A stretch of DNA of 64,000 nt from Cognataquiflexum nitidum (GTDB lineage Bacteria > Bacteroidota > Bacteroidia > Cytophagales > Cyclobacteriaceae): positions 30,244-94,243 of the forward strand of contig NZ_JAKZAM010000020.1 of assembly GCF_022538055.1 (NCBI RefSeq). Direction: 5' to 3'. The translations under genes and the position numbers were made by a program. This document shows positions 60,840 through 64,000 of this stretch, piece after piece. Position 1 is the stretch's first letter; each line of letters begins with the position of its first letter. The notes under the pieces are model-generated. The model had not been told where the DNA came from. It made no database searches and saw nothing but the letters and a program-made list of their open reading frames with translations.

Positions 60840-61766
60840 CTACCATTCCTCCAAACCCAATAATTTCTTACCCAAATCTGTCAATTCCGCTACAGGATGT
60901 TGTTTTTCCCTTTGCAAAGGATCGCCGGGAAAGGCATAGCCTTTTAGCGCTTCGCGGCTTTGCCAACTGTGGATGCGCCACTGACGGAGGGATAGATTTT
61001 CGGGTTCGGCAGGCATCATAGAGAGGTATTGGGCGATGCGGACTCTGTCCTTGCTCCTGTTGGCACGGATTCCGTGCGGCAAAAGTGAATTGAATATCAG
61101 CAAATCCCCGGCTTCCAGTTTGACTTTGGTCAGTTCAAATCCGGTAGTGTCGGGTTGGAAATAATTGCGGTCGGCAGCTTGGGTAAGTTTCCAGGTATCG
61201 TAAGTCCTGTAGAGCTCGGGAATACATTGGAAGCCGCCCATTTCTTCATCGGTTTGGTCTGCAAGGGCAAGGACACCCTGCACATTTTGGGGTTTGGTAT
61301 CGGGGTCATAATCCCAATGGATAAATCCCTTGTACTCAAATCCGGGCCGGATAGGAAAGTTCAGGTTGGCCCGGTCGATGGTCACCCACAGTTTTTCGGT
61401 GCCCCAGATATCCGAAAAAGCCTGATGGACTTTGGGTGTCTGCCTGTTGTCCCAAAGGTATTGGTGGTGGTAGATTTCGACCATTCCGGTATTGACAAGT
61501 TCCTTCATTTCCATATCGGGGTTGGTTTTTCGGTACCAGCTCTCCGGGTTTTCAGGATCTTTTCCTTCGAATTCCCACAGGAAGTCCGCCAACTTTTTAG
61601 CCTGAGATTTTGGAACGGCATTTTTGATAACCACATAGCCGTTGTGGACCCAAAAATCCCAATCCGATTCAGACATTACCTGTAATGGCATTCCGTTGCT
61701 GCGGTCATTGAGCTTGGTAGTGGCAGTCTTAGAGACCGAATAATTGGATTTGGGATCATTTGTCAT
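60840..61766 (-). CDS. phytanoyl-CoA dioxygenase-family Fe(II)/2-oxoglutarate enzyme
   Basis: A 308-residue cytosolic oxygenase. The N-terminal block FWVHNGYVVIKNAVPKSQAKKL near residue 38 is typical. Iron ligands are His and Asp in FIHWDYDPDT near 168 and the distal His in SLLPHGIRANRSKDRVRI near 228, where the following Arg binds 2-oxoglutarate. Members hydroxylate diverse small molecules; the substrate is unknown here. It is divergent from the DUF1905 gene with a 52-base gap, so the two may be co-regulated. Confidence 0.87.
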   Translation of the reverse strand: MTNDPKSNYSVSKTATTKLNDRSNGMPLQVMSESDWDFWVHNGYVVIKNAVPKSQAKKLADFLWEFEGKDPENPESWYRKTNPDMEMKELVNTGMVEIYHHQYLWDNRQTPKVHQAFSDIWGTEKLWVTIDRANLNFPIRPGFEYKGFIHWDYDPDTKPQNVQGVLALADQTDEEMGGFQCIPELYRTYDTWKLTQAADRNYFQPDTTGFELTKVKLEAGDLLIFNSLLPHGIRANRSKDRVRIAQYLSMMPAEPENLSLRQWRIHSWQSREALKGYAFPGDPLQREKQHPVAELTDLGKKLLGLEEW

Positions 61767-61818
61767 GCTGTTAATTTAATAGAAAAACTGCGATATTTAG
61801 AGAAAAATATTCTCTGAG

Positions 61819-62340
61819 ATGATCTCATTTTTATCGACTTTGGAAGATTTCCATACCAATCTTTGGAGGTTTCATCTACCGGTACCGGACGATATTGCGG
61901 TGCAATTTATCGATGGCGACAACAGACGGGTCAGGGTTCACCTGGAAGGAATCCCTGTCTTCCCTGCTGCCTTGATGAAGACGAAGGAATATTGGTTTAT
62001 CCTGCTCAATAAGCCCAACCGGGAAAAGCTCAAAATCGCCGAGGGGGATAAAATCAACATGACCTTGGAAAAGGACCTCTCGGAATATGGCCATGAAATG
62101 CCGGAGGAAATGCAGGTGCTCCTCGATCAGGATGAGGTAGGAAGTGGATATTTCTATGCCCTGACCAAAGGAAAGCAGCGAGGCCTGATATATATCGTTA
62201 CCAAAGTCAAAAACACCAATTCGAGGCTCAACAAGTCCCTTGCCATCATCGAACACCTGAAGGATGTGAAAGGAAAACTCGACTACAAAATGCTGAACGA
62301 AAAAATCAAGTACTACAATAATCTGGATAAGGGGTGGTGA
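61819..62340 (+). CDS. DUF1905/YdeI-like protein
   Basis: A 173-residue protein. Residues about 1-90 form a DUF1905 beta-barrel (NLWRFHLPVPDDIAVQFI near 14, RRVRVHLEGIPVFPAALM near 36, GDKINMTLEKD near 77). Residues about 95-160 form the helical YdeI/OmdA-like part (MPEEMQVLLDQDEVGSGYFYALTKGKQRG, then INSRLNKSL-type residues near 135). Proteins with this second part are named for a bacteriocin-resistance observation, but their biochemical role is unknown. Confidence 0.8.
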   Translation: MISFLSTLEDFHTNLWRFHLPVPDDIAVQFIDGDNRRVRVHLEGIPVFPAALMKTKEYWFILLNKPNREKLKIAEGDKINMTLEKDLSEYGHEMPEEMQVLLDQDEVGSGYFYALTKGKQRGLIYIVTKVKNTNSRLNKSLAIIEHLKDVKGKLDYKMLNEKIKYYNNLDKGW

Positions 62341-62704
62341 TTGGTCCCTGAGCTTGTCGAAGGGTTGGTTAATGGTAATTTGGTTAAGGGTTAATGGGTT
62401 ATTTGGTTAACTGTTCTGCGGCCATCTGTAGGCAAATCGTACCAATTCAATAAATTTTTCTTAATACTGAATCTTGAATTTTTGAGGCGGGCAGGACGAC
62501 GGCGGACCGGGCCGGCTCCGGCCTTGTGCGTTGATAGGATTCCGCCGTCTTGACTTTTTTGGCTACTTTTTTTGTCAAGAAAAAAAGTAGCTGTAAAAAG
62601 TACAACTATTTTTATCACGACCTTAAGAATCATTTTAATAAATTCAAAATTACATACTAGGTTTGCTCAATAAGCAAAATTTATTTTCCCAAAAACCCAT
62701 CCGC
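62341..62704. repeat. spacer with inverted-repeat element
   Basis: No gene. 62345-62410 carries CCTGAGCTTGTCGAAGGG and TTGGTTAATGGG-type repeats. 62498-62549 is a GC-rich hairpin with perfect GACGGCGGA/TCCGCCGTC arms enclosing GGCCGGCTCCGGCC. 62562-62591 is a second hairpin, GCTACTTTTTTT with AAAAAAAGTAGC. The GC-rich hairpin stands out sharply from its surroundings. Confidence 0.6.
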
Positions 62705-63475
62705 ATGTTCTTCTACCTTTCCCAATTCCTGAGTTTTTTGGCCATGCCACTGACCATCATCCTGATTTTATTGATTGCAGGGTTTTGGCTCCGCAAAAAG
62801 AAATACGGCAATAAATTGATGATTGGTGGAATCATTCTGATGCTGATTTTTTCCAATCAGTTTTTGGCAAACCTCGCCATGCAAACTTGGGAACCGGATT
62901 TCAAAGCTTTTGATACGCTACCCGATTACGAAATCGGCATTGTCCTTACAGGCGTGACCAACCTGAACAAAACTGCCTTAGACCGTACTTTTTTCAATAA
63001 GGGCGCTGACCGTGCCACGCATACGGTGCAACTCTATAAATTGGGAAAAATCAAAAAAATCCTCATCACCGGCGGACAGGGCCTAAACCCCACCAATTCC
63101 AACACCGAAGCAGAAATGCTACGGGATTTTATGGTCATGACGGGTGTACCAAATGAGGATATTTTGGTAGAAAACAAAGCCAAAAATACCCGGGAAAACG
63201 CAGCCTTTTCCAAAGACGTTCTTTCTAAAAGCGGTTTCAACCTTGACCAAAGATTTTTATTGATCACTTCCGCTTTTCATATGCCTCGCTCCAAAGGTTG
63301 CTTTGAAAAGGTAGGATTGCAGACAGATAGTTTTCCTGTGGATTATTATTCTGAAGATATCCGCTTCAGCATCCCACAATTGCTCCAACCAGATCCTTAT
63401 TCCATTTTCATGTGGCACAAACTCTTCAAAGAATGGATTGGGATTACGGTTTATTGGGCGGTTGGGTATATCTAG
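62705..63475 (+). CDS. YdcF/DUF218-family envelope protein
   Basis: A 256-residue protein starting at the ATG at 62705; an earlier in-frame TTG at 62663 is less likely. Two N-terminal membrane helices (about 5-28 and 37-57) precede a DUF218 domain: EIGIVLTGVTNLN near 77, KKILITGGQGLNPTNSNTEAEMLRDFMV near 120, NTRENAAFSKDVL near 165 and LLITSAFHMPRSKGCFEKVG near 187. The nearest named relatives are ElyC and SanA, implicated in envelope or peptidoglycan precursor metabolism. The enzymatic reaction is not established. Confidence 0.88.
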   Translation: MFFYLSQFLSFLAMPLTIILILLIAGFWLRKKKYGNKLMIGGIILMLIFSNQFLANLAMQTWEPDFKAFDTLPDYEIGIVLTGVTNLNKTALDRTFFNKGADRATHTVQLYKLGKIKKILITGGQGLNPTNSNTEAEMLRDFMVMTGVPNEDILVENKAKNTRENAAFSKDVLSKSGFNLDQRFLLITSAFHMPRSKGCFEKVGLQTDSFPVDYYSEDIRFSIPQLLQPDPYSIFMWHKLFKEWIGITVYWAVGYI

Positions 63476-64000
63476 AATACCCGTCACCCTGAGGAACGAA
63501 GGGTCTCTCATCCGTCATTCTGAGTGAAGCGAAGAATCTCTCCAGGGATTGGTTGTAATTGTTCTAGTTGTTGTAATTGTTGTCTGCTTCGCGTTTTCAG
63601 GTTGTCGGGTTGTTGGGTTGTTGGAACCGTCATTCTGAGTGAAGCGAAGAATCTATATTTGATTTGTTGTAATTGTTGTCTGCTTCGCGTTGTCGGGTTG
63701 TCGGGTTGTCGGGTTGTCGGAACCGTCATTCTGAGTGAAGCGAAGAATCTATATTTGATTTGATCAAGTTGTCAAGTTATCTGCTTCGCGTTGTCGGGTT
63801 GTCGGGTTTTCAGGTTGTCGGGTTGTCGGAACCGTCATTCTGAGTGAAGCGAAGAATCTATATTTGATTGGTTGTAATTGTTGTCTGCTTCGCGTTGTCA
63901 GGTTGTCAGGTTGTCGGGTTGTTGGAACCGTCATTCTGAGTGAAGCGAAGAATCTCTCCAGGGATTGGTTGTAATTGTTCTAGTTGTTGTAATTGTTGTC
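63476..64000. repeat. tandem/interspersed repeat array reaching the window edge
   Basis: Five copies of GTCATTCTGAGTGAAGCGAA with GAATCT start at 63514, 63629, 63725, 63834 and 63930 (spacing 115, 96, 109, 96). Between them lie GGTTGTAATTGTTGT, CTGCTTCGCGTTGTC and GTCGGGTTGTCGGG runs. It starts with GTCACCCTGAGGAACGAAGG. The array is cut by the window edge. The reading frames through it on either strand are repeat translations and not genes. Confidence 0.85.

Noticed and set aside
60584..61021. 145-residue plus-strand frame
   Set aside because: Its first 90 residues are the translation of the CTTCCCAACTT repeats and the rest is antisense to the dioxygenase gene.
62391..62633. 80-residue minus-strand frame
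   Set aside because: It spans the GC-rich and AT-rich hairpins and has no protein-like pattern.
63476..64000. Possible CRISPR array
   Set aside because: Repeat spacing of 96-115 bases, repeat-derived material instead of unique spacers, and no cas genes.

Overview
The window looks like a chromosomal segment of a Bacteroidota bacterium, most likely of the Cyclobacteriaceae (Algoriphagus-like) type. The evidence is a type IX secretion sorting domain on one secreted protein, lipoproteins with Bacteroidota-style N-termini, a split three-subunit transhydrogenase, a MoaC-Mog fusion, the feoA/feoB/small Cys-rich protein trio, absence of obvious Shine-Dalgarno sequences, and many long intergenic repeats. 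The species assignment is inference; no rRNA or tRNA gene is visible.

Layout. 0-5.5 kb: end of an unknown gene, an ATP-grasp-like protein, a divergent polysaccharide deacetylase, and the operon pntAA-pntAB-pntB. 6-14 kb: aldose epimerase lipoprotein, OmpA lipoprotein, PqaA-like hydrolase, methyltransferase, an unusual Cys-rich FMN-barrel-like protein and an unknown exported protein. 14.8-16.2 kb: a CstB-like persulfide dioxygenase/rhodanese fusion, flanked by GGCTTTAGCC repeats and the remnant of a REP-type transposase. 17-26.5 kb: cytochrome c, exported Pcm, a T9SS substrate, DUF1456, CIA30 and a DUF1080/cytochrome c sugar-oxidation pair. 27-33.3 kb: a molybdenum cofactor cluster (moaA, moeA, tauE-like, moaD, moeB-rhodanese, moaE, moaC-mog). 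33.9-36.3 kb: ferrous iron uptake (feoA-feoB-small protein). 36.5-44.1 kb: MATE pump, ABM-like protein with a coupled ECF sigma factor, AraC/AhpD-like/OsmC stress group, CDF transporter and secreted nuclease. 44.3-53.3 kb: CheB-CheR-histidine kinase with response regulator and AraC regulator, GH13 enzyme, YihY and a PEGA/SHOCT lipoprotein.

53.4-59.2 kb is a visibly AT-rich island. Five genes all read on the minus strand: a PIN-GNAT-ASCH protein with a one-base-spaced ASCH partner, an OGG-fold protein, a small DUF6090-like membrane protein, and a PLD nuclease with helicase-associated repeats. Three of the units begin and end with perfectly complementary 9-base boxes and are separated by about 135-base palindromic sites. 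This is the organisation of integron gene cassettes, but no integrase is in the window. It is the strongest candidate for something undescribed here.

59.5-64 kb: a small membrane protein, a truncated DUF4184 gene, a phytanoyl-CoA dioxygenase-like enzyme, a DUF1905/YdeI-like protein, a YdcF protein and repeat-rich spacers. Several intergenic repeat families recur across the window, including a 143-base element with imperfect inverted ends in three copies.
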